From NCBI GenBank assembly GCA_030447685.1, contig JAUJOK010000011.1, positions 1-64,000 of the forward strand: a DNA stretch of 64,000 nucleotides, read 5' to 3'. The DNA is from Armatimonadaceae bacterium. Lineage in GTDB: Bacteria > Armatimonadota > Armatimonadia > Armatimonadales > Armatimonadaceae. Made by a program: the position numbers and the translations under genes. Positions 29,409 to 38,924 of the stretch are shown piece by piece (the stretch's first letter is position 1; the number at the start of each line of letters is the position of its first letter). The notes below the pieces were generated by a model. That model searched no databases. It was not told the origin of the DNA and saw nothing but the letters and a program-made list of their open reading frames with translations.

Positions 29409-30037
29409 TCCTTAATCAGGCCCTTGATGCGGTCGCGCAGGGCGGAATAGACCATGTGGCCGAGCACCATATGGATGTCCTCGATCATCTGCATGTTCGG
29501 TGAAGAGACGATGACATTTACCCGCGCCCGCTCCGCCAGTTTTCCGCCGCCGAAGCCCGACCAGCCGATGCTTGTCGCGCCCACGGCGTTCGCCACATCT
29601 ACCGCCGCCAGGACGTTGGGCGAATTGCCGGACCCGGAGATAGCGATCAGCACGTCGCCTTCGCGCAGCCAGGTGCGGGCCTGCCCCGCGAAGACGTTGG
29701 CGTACTCGGTGTCGTTGCCCCAGGCGGTCAGCAGCGACGGCGAATCCGTCAGCGCCACCACTTCCCAGGCGCGCCCGCTTTCCAGATAGACGTTCTTCTG
29801 GAAGTCGCAGACCAGATGCGAGGCGGTGGCCGCCGAGCCGCCGTTGCCGCACAGCACCAGCCGGCAGCCGTTCTGGTAGCACTCCCACAGGATATCCACC
29901 ACGCGCTCGACCTCGGCAGGCTCTACATCGCTGAGCAGCGCCCGGAGCGAACGCAGGTAGTCTTTTATATAGCTCTGCACCCCGTTTGCAGTCATCGTAA
30001 TGTCTTTGTCGCTCTGTGCGGTAACTGTGGTGATCAT
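29405..30037 (-). CDS. gmhA: Sedoheptulose-7-phosphate isomerase (SIS domain)
   Basis: GmhA converts sedoheptulose 7-phosphate to D-glycero-D-manno-heptose 7-phosphate, the first committed step of heptose synthesis. The 210-residue protein has the SIS fold with phosphate-binding LCGNGGSAATASHLVCDFQK, the central ISGSGNSPNVLAAVDVA, and the C-terminal IEDIHMVLGHMVYSALRD with family-typical His and Glu. ATG 30037 fits family length; an upstream Met adds 11 residues overlapping the previous gene. It lies 13 bases after the dehydrogenase-family gene and overlaps gmhB. Confidence 0.93.
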   Translation of the reverse strand: MITTVTAQSDKDITMTANGVQSYIKDYLRSLRALLSDVEPAEVERVVDILWECYQNGCRLVLCGNGGSAATASHLVCDFQKNVYLESGRAWEVVALTDSPSLLTAWGNDTEYANVFAGQARTWLREGDVLIAISGSGNSPNVLAAVDVANAVGATSIGWSGFGGGKLAERARVNVIVSSPNMQMIEDIHMVLGHMVYSALRDRIKGLIKE

Positions 30038-30050
30038 CGTGTTCTCTTTC

Positions 30051-30911
30051 TTACTTGTCCATAAGTTCATGCCAGAAGGACGGTGCGGGGCGGTTGTCGT
30101 CCGTCACCATGCGCTCCCCGGCGTCGCAGAATCCGTATATTGTGTCGGTTATGGGCAGGGAAAAGCCCAAGTCGTGCGCGGCCTGTAGATAATAGGGCAG
30201 TTCCCGGAACTTGACCCCCATCTGCTCGGCTTTGCCGCTCGCCGCCGCTTCCGCCGTGCGGATGACGATGCTTCGCCATGGTTCCGGCCCGCCCAGCGCC
30301 CTGCCGATAGTTTCGGCGTCCGCACCGGCGCGCACCCCGAAGGCGACCGCTTCGAGATAGGCCGCCGCGCCCAGCCCCATCGCAAGCTGGTTCACTCCCT
30401 TGACCACCTGCCCCATGCCACTCGGCCCGCAGCAGGTAAGCCGCTCCGCCCCGCCGACCGTTTCCAGCACCGGACGGCAGCGCTCGACGGCTGCCGCGTC
30501 GCCGCCGACAAACATCAGCAGGCGCGCTTTTTCGGCCCCGCCCGGCCCGCCGCTGACTGGCGCATCGATAAGCGCGGCTCCGTGCTCGGCAAAAGCGCGG
30601 GCCAGCCGCTGCGTTTCCGTGGGAATCACGGTGCCGAAATCGATAAAAAGCTGACCGGGCCGCGCGCCCGGCAGCAGAACCCGCTCTGCCAGGGTGACGA
30701 ACGTCTCGGACGAAGGCAGGCTGGTGCAGACAATGTCGCTTTGCCGCACCACGTCGTCCACGAACTCCGCACGGCTCGCCCCGGCTTCCACACAGGCAGC
30801 GACGCGCTCCTCACTGGTATCGCAGACGCAGACCGGATAGCCCGCCTGGAGCAGATGACGCGCCATCGGCCCACCCATCGCGCCCACCCCAATAAAGCCG
30901 ATTCTGTCCAA
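30051..30911 (-). CDS. 3-hydroxyisobutyrate dehydrogenase-family beta-hydroxyacid dehydrogenase
   Basis: A 286-residue NAD(P)-dependent beta-hydroxyacid dehydrogenase. The N-terminal Rossmann motif is IGFIGVGAMGGPMARHLLQA, the substrate-binding motif is DAPVSGGPGGAEKA, and the catalytic Lys lies in GQVVKGVNQLAM. Its substrate could be hydroxyisobutyrate, tartronate semialdehyde or another small acid. Unexpectedly it lies inside the heptose cluster between hddA and gmhA with short gaps, which suggests co-transcription. I cannot tell whether it acts in heptose metabolism or has been captured. A GC-rich repeat separates it from hddA. Confidence 0.9.
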   Translation of the reverse strand: MDRIGFIGVGAMGGPMARHLLQAGYPVCVCDTSEERVAACVEAGASRAEFVDDVVRQSDIVCTSLPSSETFVTLAERVLLPGARPGQLFIDFGTVIPTETQRLARAFAEHGAALIDAPVSGGPGGAEKARLLMFVGGDAAAVERCRPVLETVGGAERLTCCGPSGMGQVVKGVNQLAMGLGAAAYLEAVAFGVRAGADAETIGRALGGPEPWRSIVIRTAEAAASGKAEQMGVKFRELPYYLQAAHDLGFSLPITDTIYGFCDAGERMVTDDNRPAPSFWHELMDK

Positions 30912-30917
30912 TTCGGA

Positions 30918-31119
30918 CCTCTCCCCCCTGCCCCCTCTCCTAAAGGAAAGGGGGAGCTATAGGCGATAGCATCAGTGGCTTCGATTCGGAACGTATCCGT
31001 TACTCTACGTTCCGAATGTCCGTGAAACGTCTGGGCAAAGCAGAAGAGCATAAGGTAACTGGCTCCCCCTTTCCTTTAGGAGAGGGGGGGCAAGGAGTCG
31101 GCGACGCAGTTGGGAGAGG
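30918..31119. repeat. Palindromic repeat, second copy of the 5191 family
   Basis: Left end GGACCTCTCCCCCCTGCC with CCTAAAGGAAAGGGGGAGCT, right end GGCTCCCCCTTTCCTTTAGG and finally GGGAGAGGTCC, are inverted. The interior includes a second dyad (TTCGGAACGTA / TACGTTCCGAA). It separates hddA from the dehydrogenase gene within an otherwise continuous minus-strand cluster. Confidence 0.8.
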
Positions 31120-31121
31120 TC

Positions 31122-32099
31122 CTATCTCCTTGCGTTCAAAATAACCTTGGTGCCGTCCCGCTCCAGGGCGAACGGCAGCTCCTTCATCTCCCCCAGCGCA
31201 CCCCGCACCGCCCCCTGCCGGTCGGGCGGGCAGTACAAAAGCAGGAAGCCGCCGCCGCCCGCGCCCGCGATCTTGCCGCCGATTGCGCCCGCATCCATCG
31301 CCGTCTCGTACAGCGTGTCAATCGTCTGGTTGGATATCTTATCCGTAAGCTGACGCTTCAGCTTCCAGCCGGTGTCCATTATCCGGCCCACGCGGTTCAT
31401 GTTGCAGTTGGTCAGCGCCTCGTACACCTCGCAGGCCTGGGTCTTCATCAGGTCCAGCGTCGGCAGGGAAGCGGTGATATTTTCTTTCTGCTTGCTTAAA
31501 ATGTTGTCCGCTTTGCGGGTGACGCCGGTGTAGAACAGCAGCAGGTTTTCGCTGAGACGGCGGCGTTTTTCCTCGCTCATCGGTACGGACGCCACGGTTA
31601 CGCTGTCGTCGGGGTTGAACTCGATGCGGCGCAGGCCGCCGAAGGCCGCGATGTACTGGTCCTGCTTACCGATGGGCTTGCCCAGGATGTCGATCTCGAT
31701 ACGGCAGGCTTCGCTCGCCAGCGTTTCCGGCGTGACCAGGCAGCCTTTGTAGGCGTACAGCGCGTGCAGAAGGCCCACCGTCACCGACGACGACGAACCC
31801 AGACCGGAGCCTTCCGAGGGGATGTCGGCCATCGTGCTGATCTCGATGCCGCCGTCGATACCGACCCGGCGCATCGCCTCGCGCACCAGTTCGTGCTCGA
31901 TCTCCGCAACCGTATCCACCATCTCGGTGCGGGAATAGCCGACACGTATCTTGCCGTCAAAGCGCTCTTTGACAATGACGTAGATATATTTGTCAATCGC
32001 GGTCGAAACGACGCAGCCGCCCGCGCGGCTGTAATATCCCTGGAAATCTGTTCCGCCTCCCGCGAAGCTGATGCGGAGCGGCGTCTGCGTAATAATCAT
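31122..32099 (-). CDS. hddA: D-glycero-alpha-D-manno-heptose-7-phosphate kinase
   Basis: A 325-residue GHMP-family kinase. Motif 1 is TPLRISFAGGGTDFQGYY, motif 2 (ATP loop) is EGSGLGSSSSVTVGLL and motif 3 is KIAGAGGGGFLLLYCP. GKQDQYIAAFGGL in the middle is typical of HddA and related sugar kinases that phosphorylate C1 of heptose 7-phosphate. The neighbours gmhA, gmhB and hddC support this over fucokinase or mevalonate-type kinases. The start ATG at 32099 follows the hddC stop by 27 bases. Confidence 0.9.
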   Translation of the reverse strand: MIITQTPLRISFAGGGTDFQGYYSRAGGCVVSTAIDKYIYVIVKERFDGKIRVGYSRTEMVDTVAEIEHELVREAMRRVGIDGGIEISTMADIPSEGSGLGSSSSVTVGLLHALYAYKGCLVTPETLASEACRIEIDILGKPIGKQDQYIAAFGGLRRIEFNPDDSVTVASVPMSEEKRRRLSENLLLFYTGVTRKADNILSKQKENITASLPTLDLMKTQACEVYEALTNCNMNRVGRIMDTGWKLKRQLTDKISNQTIDTLYETAMDAGAIGGKIAGAGGGGFLLLYCPPDRQGAVRGALGEMKELPFALERDGTKVILNARR

Positions 32100-32126
32100 G
32101 GCTTCTGCTTGCTTCCTGCTTCGATG

Positions 32127-33457
<1,331 letters not shown>

Positions 33458-33480
33458 GCCTGCTTCACTTATCTGTCTCT

Positions 33481-34610
33481 CTACGGGGTGGTAAGACCCT
33501 GATGCCGGGCCTCCTGCTTGAGCGTGCCCAGGCTCTCCTCGGTCACTGCCTGCACCTTCGCCGCCAGTTCCTGCGCGCCCTGCTGGGCCTTGTCGGCAAG
33601 GCGGTCACGCGTTTCGCCCATCACCCGATTCTCGGTTTCGGTATCCGGGGTGAGCAGGCCCACGGTCGCGCCGATCCCCAGGGCCAGCGCCGCCATAGGA
33701 GGATATCGATAGAACGTTCGCTGGAGACCGTCCCACGCCCTTCCGCTTTACGAGCCGCCCGGTGACTCAGTTCACCTGCCTGGTGGCTCAGTTCGCCCGC
33801 CCGGTGTTTGACCTCGCTGGCGGCGTCTTTAACCGTATCTTTGACCTCGCCCGCCGCATACTTAACCTTATCTTTGACGTCGCCGGCGGCGTCCTTAACC
33901 CGATCTTTTACTTCCCCGGCGGCGTCGCTGACCTCCCCGGCGACCGCGCCGAGCCTGCTCTCCGTCCGGGGGGCGTCTCGTAACGTGCATCGTAATCGTC
34001 GTAGCGGTACGGCTGCCTGCGCTCATACTGCGGCCTTGAACTCTGGTTCCGGTTACTCATGAAAAGCCAGCCCACGCCGAGGCCGATCAGGGCTGCCGGA
34101 AGGGATTGCGCTTGATTACGTCTACCATGCTCGATCCGGCCTCCTTCGCGGTATCGGCCACGTCAACCACCTTGTCTTTGGCGGTGTGAACGGCGCTGCC
34201 GACCGCCTCCTTCGCCTCGGCGACCGCGCCGCTGACCGCCTCGCGCCCGCGCCCCGAGCCGTCTCCTTCGCCTGCTCGGTCACATCTATCACCACGGCGT
34301 GCACGGTTTCCCTGGCCTGCTGGGCAGCATCGGCGGTTACCTCCGATACCGTATCTTTTGCCTGCTGGGTAACGTCCATCACGACCGTATGAATAGTTTC
34401 CTGGGCTTGCTGGGCGGCGTCGGCGGTTACTTCCGCTACCGTCTCTTTGGCTTGGTTTATCATGGTTTGCGGATTCAGCTTCTCCTTGATCGCTTCGAGC
34501 GTCTCGCCCATCTCCGCGCGCGTCTGTTCGATATGACTGCGCAGAACCTGCGTGTCGGTTATGGATGCGCCTTCGTCCGGCGCATCCGATTGCACTACCT
34601 TTCTCGTCAT
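33481..34610 (-). CDS. DUF3618-domain membrane-associated helical protein (frameshifted)
   Basis: Several frames add up to one protein of about 375 residues. The N-terminus has the DUF3618 pattern (LRSHIEQTRAEMGETLEAIK, EKLNPQT). Long 11-residue-type amphipathic repeats follow, such as AKETVAEVTADAAQQAQETI and KEAVGSAVHTAKDKVVDVAD. A membrane segment reads PAALIGLGVGWLF, then more repeats (DAAGEVKDRVKDAAGDVKDK), and a final small membrane segment MAALALGIGATVGLLTPDTE. Shifts are required near 34250, 34105, 33960 and 33705. Apolipoprotein- or LEA-like repeats suggest a membrane-surface protective protein. Its ATGA overlaps the holin-like gene stop, and an intrinsic terminator follows. Confidence 0.75.
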
Positions 34611-35003
34611 TTCATGGCCTCTTTTATTTCTTCCAGCGATTTAAATGTCTTATGCGGTGTCAGGTCCTGCCGCTTTAGCGCTTCAAGTCCCTTCATGACG
34701 AGGAAGCCGCCCGCCCCGATGACAAGGATGCCGACGAGCAGAGCTGCTCCCCAGAGGCATACCCGCACGGTCGAGCAGGATGATGAGCGCCGCGATAAGC
34801 GCCAGCACCCCGGCATAAACAAGCGCGCCTCCGGCAGCCAGAAGGCCCATCTGCTTGCCCGCGCGCACCACGTTCCGGGTCGTCTCGGCCTTGGCAAGCG
34901 CGAACTCATGGCGGATGAGCGTGATCGTCTCCTGGGTCAGTTCACCCAGAAGATCGCCGAGCGAGCGGTCTTCCTTAGAAGATGGTGCTGGCTGCGGTGT
35001 CAT
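34607..35003 (-). CDS. Phage-holin-like (DUF1469-type) membrane protein (frameshifted)
   Basis: A small membrane protein of about 130 residues. The conserved start is SLGDLLGELTQETITLIRHE and FALAKAETTRNVVRAGKQMG, then a first transmembrane helix (GLLAAGGALVYAGVLALIAA). After a one-base shift near 34760 a second helix follows (AALLVGILVIGAGGFLVMKG) and the end is KSLEEIKEAMK. This matches the 'phage holin family / holin superfamily III' proteins found in many non-phage operons with DUF3618, so the name does not imply a prophage. The start ATG (MTPQPAPSS) lies inside the 3' end of the upstream gene, in keeping with an operon. Confidence 0.8.
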
Positions 35004-35523
35004 CTCGAATTTCCCCTCTCCAGACCTCCTGGCGAGCCGGAGCATCTGTTACGGTGATGTTAGCAGCGTCTCCTGACCTGCTTTCATCCTGGCCCGAGCT
35101 TTTGAGGAAGCGAGCCGCCAGAAACCCGAGCGCGAAGACCCCGCCCAGAAACAGGGCCGGTCGTCTCCTGGCAAATATCTCGGCCTCAACGACGAATTCA
35201 TCTAAGTCGGTGCGGCGCAGATACCCGGAAAGGTTCTCGACTATCTCGGCGGCCCCGTCCGCGTGCCCGCCCAATGCGTCCTGCTCCTGCCTGCGCAGAT
35301 TCTGGCCCGTCTGCCGAACTGCCAGGGCGACCGTTTCCAGACCGCTCACCGCCACTTCCTTCTGGCCCTCCAGGCGCGACTTTATCTGGCTTCCCGCCTG
35401 ATTCAACGCTTCGCTTGCCTTTTGCTTGGTCTGTTTCACCACCTGATGCGTCTGCCGTTTAGCCTGCTCCGTGAGCGGTTCCCCCGCGCCTCCACTTGCG
35501 GATGTCCTGGTAGAATTTTCCAC
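34975..35523 (-). CDS. Coiled-coil protein with C-terminal membrane anchor
   Basis: A 182-residue protein with a long charged helical N-terminal half (TEQAKRQTHQVVKQTKQKAS, EALNQAGSQIKSRLEGQKEV) and a single hydrophobic segment near the end (PALFLGGVFALGFLAARFLK). It resembles proteins annotated as nutrient-deprivation-induced or YtxH-like that accompany holin-like and DUF3618 genes. It is first in the three-gene operon and overlaps the holin-like gene by 29 bases. A role in envelope or stress protection is inferred from composition and neighbours only. Confidence 0.7.
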   Translation of the reverse strand: MENSTRTSASGGAGEPLTEQAKRQTHQVVKQTKQKASEALNQAGSQIKSRLEGQKEVAVSGLETVALAVRQTGQNLRRQEQDALGGHADGAAEIVENLSGYLRRTDLDEFVVEAEIFARRRPALFLGGVFALGFLAARFLKSSGQDESRSGDAANITVTDAPARQEVWRGEIRDDTAASTIF

Positions 35524-35813
35524 GAATTTCCCTGCCTCCCGGTTGACCCGTATTTACGATTCAACCTCCGTCAATGGCTCATGTTTACCCCTATAAATTA
35601 CTGTGGAAACCGCACAGACATAGCTTTCCCAATCCGGCGAATGCTTGCGCAAACAGGAATCAGGGTGCGGCCCGTCGAACCCGTGTCTGTTCGGCAGTTA
35701 GCCGCGCGAGCCTGCAAAGGATACACCAACTATGAAACTTTCTCTGACCACCGCCGCCGCCGCCGTCGCCGACCGCACTCGCGCCGCGCTCAAGGCTGTC
35801 GGACGGTAGCGGC

Positions 35814-35966
35814 ATGCGTTCCGACTGGCCTTATGTGGCTCTGTGCCTGGTGATCCCGCTCCTCTGGGGTGTGGCGGCTGCCCGCCTTTTTGACTGGTGG
35901 CAGGTACGCCGCAGGCGCAATGCGCCCGCCCGCGAGGATTCCGACACCGATATGTACTACATTTAA
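35814..35966 (+). CDS. Small membrane protein, 50 residues
   Basis: MRSDWPYVALCLVIPLLWGV then AAARLFDWWQVRRRRNAPAR, ending DMYYI. It is one transmembrane helix followed by a basic, then acidic tail, so the C-terminus should be cytoplasmic. It ends 5 bases before the TauE/SafE start and is probably co-transcribed; a role as a permease partner is only a guess. The translation is clean, uses normal codons for this genome and is too short for routine gene finding. No strong ribosome site is visible. Confidence 0.6.
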   Translation: MRSDWPYVALCLVIPLLWGVAAARLFDWWQVRRRRNAPAREDSDTDMYYI

Positions 35967-35971
35967 CCCGC

Positions 35972-36874
35972 ATGGAGCAGGGAGTTATCTGGTGGGGCGG
36001 TCTGGCGGCCTTAGGACTTGGTGTCGGCGTGATCGCCGGAATGTTCGGGGTCGGCGGGGGATTCCTGCTGACGCCGCTGCTGGCGCTCCTATTCGGCGTT
36101 CCGACCGAAATCGCCGTGGGCACCGGATTATGCCAGATGATCGGGGTGGCGCTGGCGGCTCTGATACGCCATCTTCGCCTGGGGCAGGGCGAGATAAAGG
36201 TGGATTGGATTATGCTGGCGGGCAGCCTGCTCGGTGTCACTCTCGGAGCGCGAACGGTAACGGCGCTGTCGGAGCAGGGTACCGTCACCGTGAGTTCCCA
36301 TCCTATCAGCGCGGCGCGGCTGGCAATCTCTCTAAGTTATATAGCGCTTCTGGGAGGGGTAGCGGCATGGATGCTGCGCGACGCGCAACAGCAGCGCCGC
36401 CGCCCCTCCTCCGAAGGAGAAGAAGCATCTCTGCCAGGGCCTCTGACTCGCCTGCGCCTGCCGCCTGTCACCTATCTGCCGCGCTGCGGCTACCGGGTTT
36501 CGACGCTCCTGCTTTCCTATCTGGGGCTGGCAATGGGCTTTCTTTCCGGCCTGCTGGGTATCGGCGGCGGCGTCGCTTTGATGCCCCTTCTCATCTATGG
36601 TATCGGAATGCCGATCCGCATCGCGGCGGGTACGGGAATCCTGGTGCTGTTAGTCACCTCGCTGTTCGGAACGTTGATCCACGCGCGTCTGGGGCACGTC
36701 CACCTGGGTATGGCGATGATGCTTTTAATGGGTTCGACTCTGGGGGCGCAGATCGGCGCGACGCTTACCGCGCATTTGGCAGCCCGGCGTCTGCGCGGTT
36801 TATTCGCCTGCCTGGTTCTGCTGACCTCCGCCGCTGTCGCCTGGGATTTGGCACGAAAACTACTCTTCGGATGA
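35972..36874 (+). CDS. TauE/SafE family sulfite/anion exporter-type permease
   Basis: A 300-residue protein with two homologous halves, each beginning with the family glycine motif: GVGVIAGMFGVGGGFLLTPL in the first and AMGFLSGLLGIGGGVALMPL in the second. About eight membrane helices are visible. The halves are joined by a polar cytoplasmic loop (QQQRRRPSSEGEEASLPGP). TauE/SafE proteins move sulfite, sulfoacetate or other small anions; the substrate here is unknown. The ATG at 35972 (MEQGVIWW) fits family length; the open frame extends 25 codons upstream across the small membrane gene. Confidence 0.92.
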   Translation: MEQGVIWWGGLAALGLGVGVIAGMFGVGGGFLLTPLLALLFGVPTEIAVGTGLCQMIGVALAALIRHLRLGQGEIKVDWIMLAGSLLGVTLGARTVTALSEQGTVTVSSHPISAARLAISLSYIALLGGVAAWMLRDAQQQRRRPSSEGEEASLPGPLTRLRLPPVTYLPRCGYRVSTLLLSYLGLAMGFLSGLLGIGGGVALMPLLIYGIGMPIRIAAGTGILVLLVTSLFGTLIHARLGHVHLGMAMMLLMGSTLGAQIGATLTAHLAARRLRGLFACLVLLTSAAVAWDLARKLLFG

Positions 36875-37030
36875 GGCGCGTGTAAACGGCGTTGACAGTG
36901 TCGGCGGCGGCGTGTAGAATAAGAGGAAAATACGCCTACTCCGGCGAAACACAGACGACGAACAGCATCGGCGCGGCGCGGGGGCGCGAGTCCCTATCGG
37001 AAGCGACGAGGCAAAGAAAGGATACGTGCT

Positions 37031-37429
37031 ATGGCCCGCGTTCTGGTCGTGGACGACGAAATCAACATCGTCCGCCTTATCCAGGTGAACTTGGAGCGGC
37101 ACGGCTACCAGGTGGAGACCGCTAATAACGGTGTGCAGGCGCTTGCGAAGATTCGGGACAGCCGCCCGGATTTGCTGGTATCGGACGTGATGATGCCGGA
37201 GATGGACGGCTTCGAGCTGCTTGCCAACGTCCGGCGCGACCCGGCTCTGATGGACCTGCCGGTAATCATGCTTACCGCCAAAGCCCAGGATCGGGACGTT
37301 ATGGAAGGGTACAAGACGGGCGCAGACATGTACCTGACCAAGCCGTTCAACCCTGCCGAGCTTATCACCTTCGCCAAGCGCATTTTATCGTCGCATCGGG
37401 ACGGTGACGACGACCGCATCGAAATATAG
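37031..37429 (+). CDS. Single-domain response regulator (receiver 1)
   Basis: A 132-residue stand-alone CheY-like receiver. Acidic pocket VVDDEIN, phosphoacceptor Asp in LLVSDVMMPEMDG, Thr in IMLTAKAQ and Lys in LTKPFNPAEL are all present. No output domain follows, so it acts through protein contacts or as a phosphorelay step. AAAGGATACGTGCT precedes the start. It is strikingly similar in DNA to the receiver 120 bases downstream. No histidine kinase gene is adjacent. Confidence 0.95.
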   Translation: MARVLVVDDEINIVRLIQVNLERHGYQVETANNGVQALAKIRDSRPDLLVSDVMMPEMDGFELLANVRRDPALMDLPVIMLTAKAQDRDVMEGYKTGADMYLTKPFNPAELITFAKRILSSHRDGDDDRIEI

Positions 37430-37481
37430 CCTCACCGCCGCCGCCGCTGCCGCCGCCCCGATTCCGTTCACGACTAACAAG

Positions 37482-37522
37482 CCGTGGAGTCCACTGCCGC
37501 TGACGGACTCCACGGTCATTTT
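37482..37522. terminator. Hairpin between the two receiver genes
   Basis: Inverted arms CCGTGGAGTCC and GGACTCCACGG, 11 bases each, with a 12-base loop, followed by TCATTTTGTC. It is a likely terminator or attenuator for receiver 1; the T-run is weak. Confidence 0.75.
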
Positions 37523-37551
37523 GTCATTGGTGACAAAGAAAGGAGCACACG

Positions 37552-37944
37552 ATGTCTCGCGTTTTAGTGGTTGACGACGAGATTAGCATCGTTCGCCTTA
37601 TTCAGGTGAACTTGGAGCGGCACGGCTACCAGGTGGAGACCGCCAATAATGGTGTGGAGGCGCTCGAAAAGATTCGGCAGAAGCGGCCCGATCTTCTGGT
37701 ATCGGACGTAATGATGCCGGAGATGGACGGCTTCGAACTGCTGACGAGCATTCGGCGCGACCCGGCTCTGATGGACCTGCCGGTAATCATGCTTACCGCC
37801 AAAGCGCAGGACGCGGATGTGTTCAAAGGCTATCAGTTGCAGGCCGATATGTATCTGGCAAAGCCGTTCAATCCCGCTGAGCTTATCACCTTCGCCCGGC
37901 GCATTTTATCCTCCCACGATGACTACGGCGAAAAAGTGTACTGA
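37552..37944 (+). CDS. Single-domain response regulator (receiver 2)
   Basis: A 130-residue CheY-like receiver with VVDDEIS, phosphoacceptor Asp in LLVSDVMMPEMDG, Thr in IMLTAKAQ and Lys in LAKPFNPAEL. It has its own strong ribosome site (AAGAAAGGAGCACACG). It matches receiver 1 over nearly its whole length; differences cluster on helix 4 and at the C-terminus (DVFKGYQLQADMYLA versus DVMEGYKTGADMYLT), the surface that usually picks partners. The 3' end overlaps the MBL-domain gene convergently by about 20 bases. Confidence 0.95.
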   Translation: MSRVLVVDDEISIVRLIQVNLERHGYQVETANNGVEALEKIRQKRPDLLVSDVMMPEMDGFELLTSIRRDPALMDLPVIMLTAKAQDADVFKGYQLQADMYLAKPFNPAELITFARRILSSHDDYGEKVY

Positions 37945-38924
37945 TTTCTCCGTGCGGCGGGTGCGGCAGCGGCAACGGTCGGGGTGACGCGGATACGCGC
38001 GCCGTCCGTTTCCACTGTCAGAGCACCGTGCCGATCCGTCCGAAATACGCGCACTCCCCGCCGGGCGAGCCGCTGAACAACCTCCGGGTGCGGATGGTTG
38101 AACCCATTTCCCCTGCCGCACGAGATCACCGCAAGTCGCGGAGCGACACGCTCCAGAAACGGCTCCGTAGACGACCAGCGCGAGCCGTGATGCCCCACCT
38201 TGAGCAGGTCGGCGGACAGGCGTTGCTTTGAGGCCAGCAAGTCCGCTTCCGCCTCTGCCTCCGCATCCCCTGTCAGCAGAAAACGGGCGCGCCCGTAAAC
38301 GAGACGCAGCACGACCGAGTGGTTGTTTTCCGGTGAATGGCCGCCCAGAACGCCGCTGCTGCCGGGGCCAAGCACCTCCAGCCGCGCTCCCCCGCCCAGG
38401 TCGATCCGCTGCCCGCGCCGGGCCGTCATGACCGGGATGCGGCGGCTCCGAATCTGCTCGCGCAGCCGCCGGTAGATGGGCGAACCGCTTCCGGGATACC
38501 CCGCATCGAGCGCCTGCCGCACCCGCAGCCGCTTCGTCACCGCAATCAGTCCCTGCACATGGTCGTCGTGCGGGTGTGTCGCAACGATCAGATCGACCGT
38601 GTTTATGCCCCGGTGGCGCAGAAACGGGACCACCACGCGCGCGCCGGGGTCGCCGCCGCTGCGCTCGTCCGTATCCGGGTGCCCCCCGCCGTCCACCACC
38701 ACAATCCGCCGCGCTCCCCATCTCCCCGTCGGCGGTCCCTCGATCACGCAGGCGTCGCCCTGCCCCACATCTAAGAAAGTGACGCGCAGCAGCAGCGACG
38801 CTCGTGCCGGGCGCGGCGCGGGAATGTCAGGAGCCGGACGCGGCGGTTTCCACCCGACCGCCACCGCCGCCAGCAACGACAGCAGGATCAGCACGGGGAG
38901 CAAAAAACGTTTTGCGGAGAACAT
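37923..38924 (-). CDS. ComEC C-terminal part: MBL-fold metallo-hydrolase domain
   Basis: A 333-residue metallo-beta-lactamase-fold domain that starts with a hydrophobic segment (FLLPVLILLSLLAAVAVGW). It has LRVTFLDVGQGDACVIEGPP, the metal motif IVATHPHDDHVQGL, and later LLTGDAEAEAE and LLKVGHHGSRWSS. This is the domain found at the C-terminus of ComEC/Rec2 DNA-uptake channels. It overlaps the ComEC gene by 98 bases in another frame. Removing one base from the six-base A-run at 38902-38907 (Ts on the coding strand) would fuse both into one ordinary ComEC, so I believe it is the 3' part of a single gene split by an indel. As given, it could also be made from its own ATG. Confidence 0.82.
   Translation of the reverse strand: MFSAKRFLLPVLILLSLLAAVAVGWKPPRPAPDIPAPRPARASLLLRVTFLDVGQGDACVIEGPPTGRWGARRIVVVDGGGHPDTDERSGGDPGARVVVPFLRHRGINTVDLIVATHPHDDHVQGLIAVTKRLRVRQALDAGYPGSGSPIYRRLREQIRSRRIPVMTARRGQRIDLGGGARLEVLGPGSSGVLGGHSPENNHSVVLRLVYGRARFLLTGDAEAEAEADLLASKQRLSADLLKVGHHGSRWSSTEPFLERVAPRLAVISCGRGNGFNHPHPEVVQRLARRGVRVFRTDRHGALTVETDGARIRVTPTVAAAAPAARRNQYTFSP

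Noticed and set aside
34607-35003. Holin-like gene as evidence of a prophage
   Set aside because: Proteins of this type occur in ordinary chromosomal operons with DUF3618; no phage structural, lysis or integrase genes are nearby.
35732-35809. 25-codon reading frame (MKLSLTTAAAAVADRTRAAL) before the small membrane gene
   Set aside because: Alanine-rich and plausible as a leader peptide, but no ribosome site, hairpin or conservation evidence; too weak to annotate.
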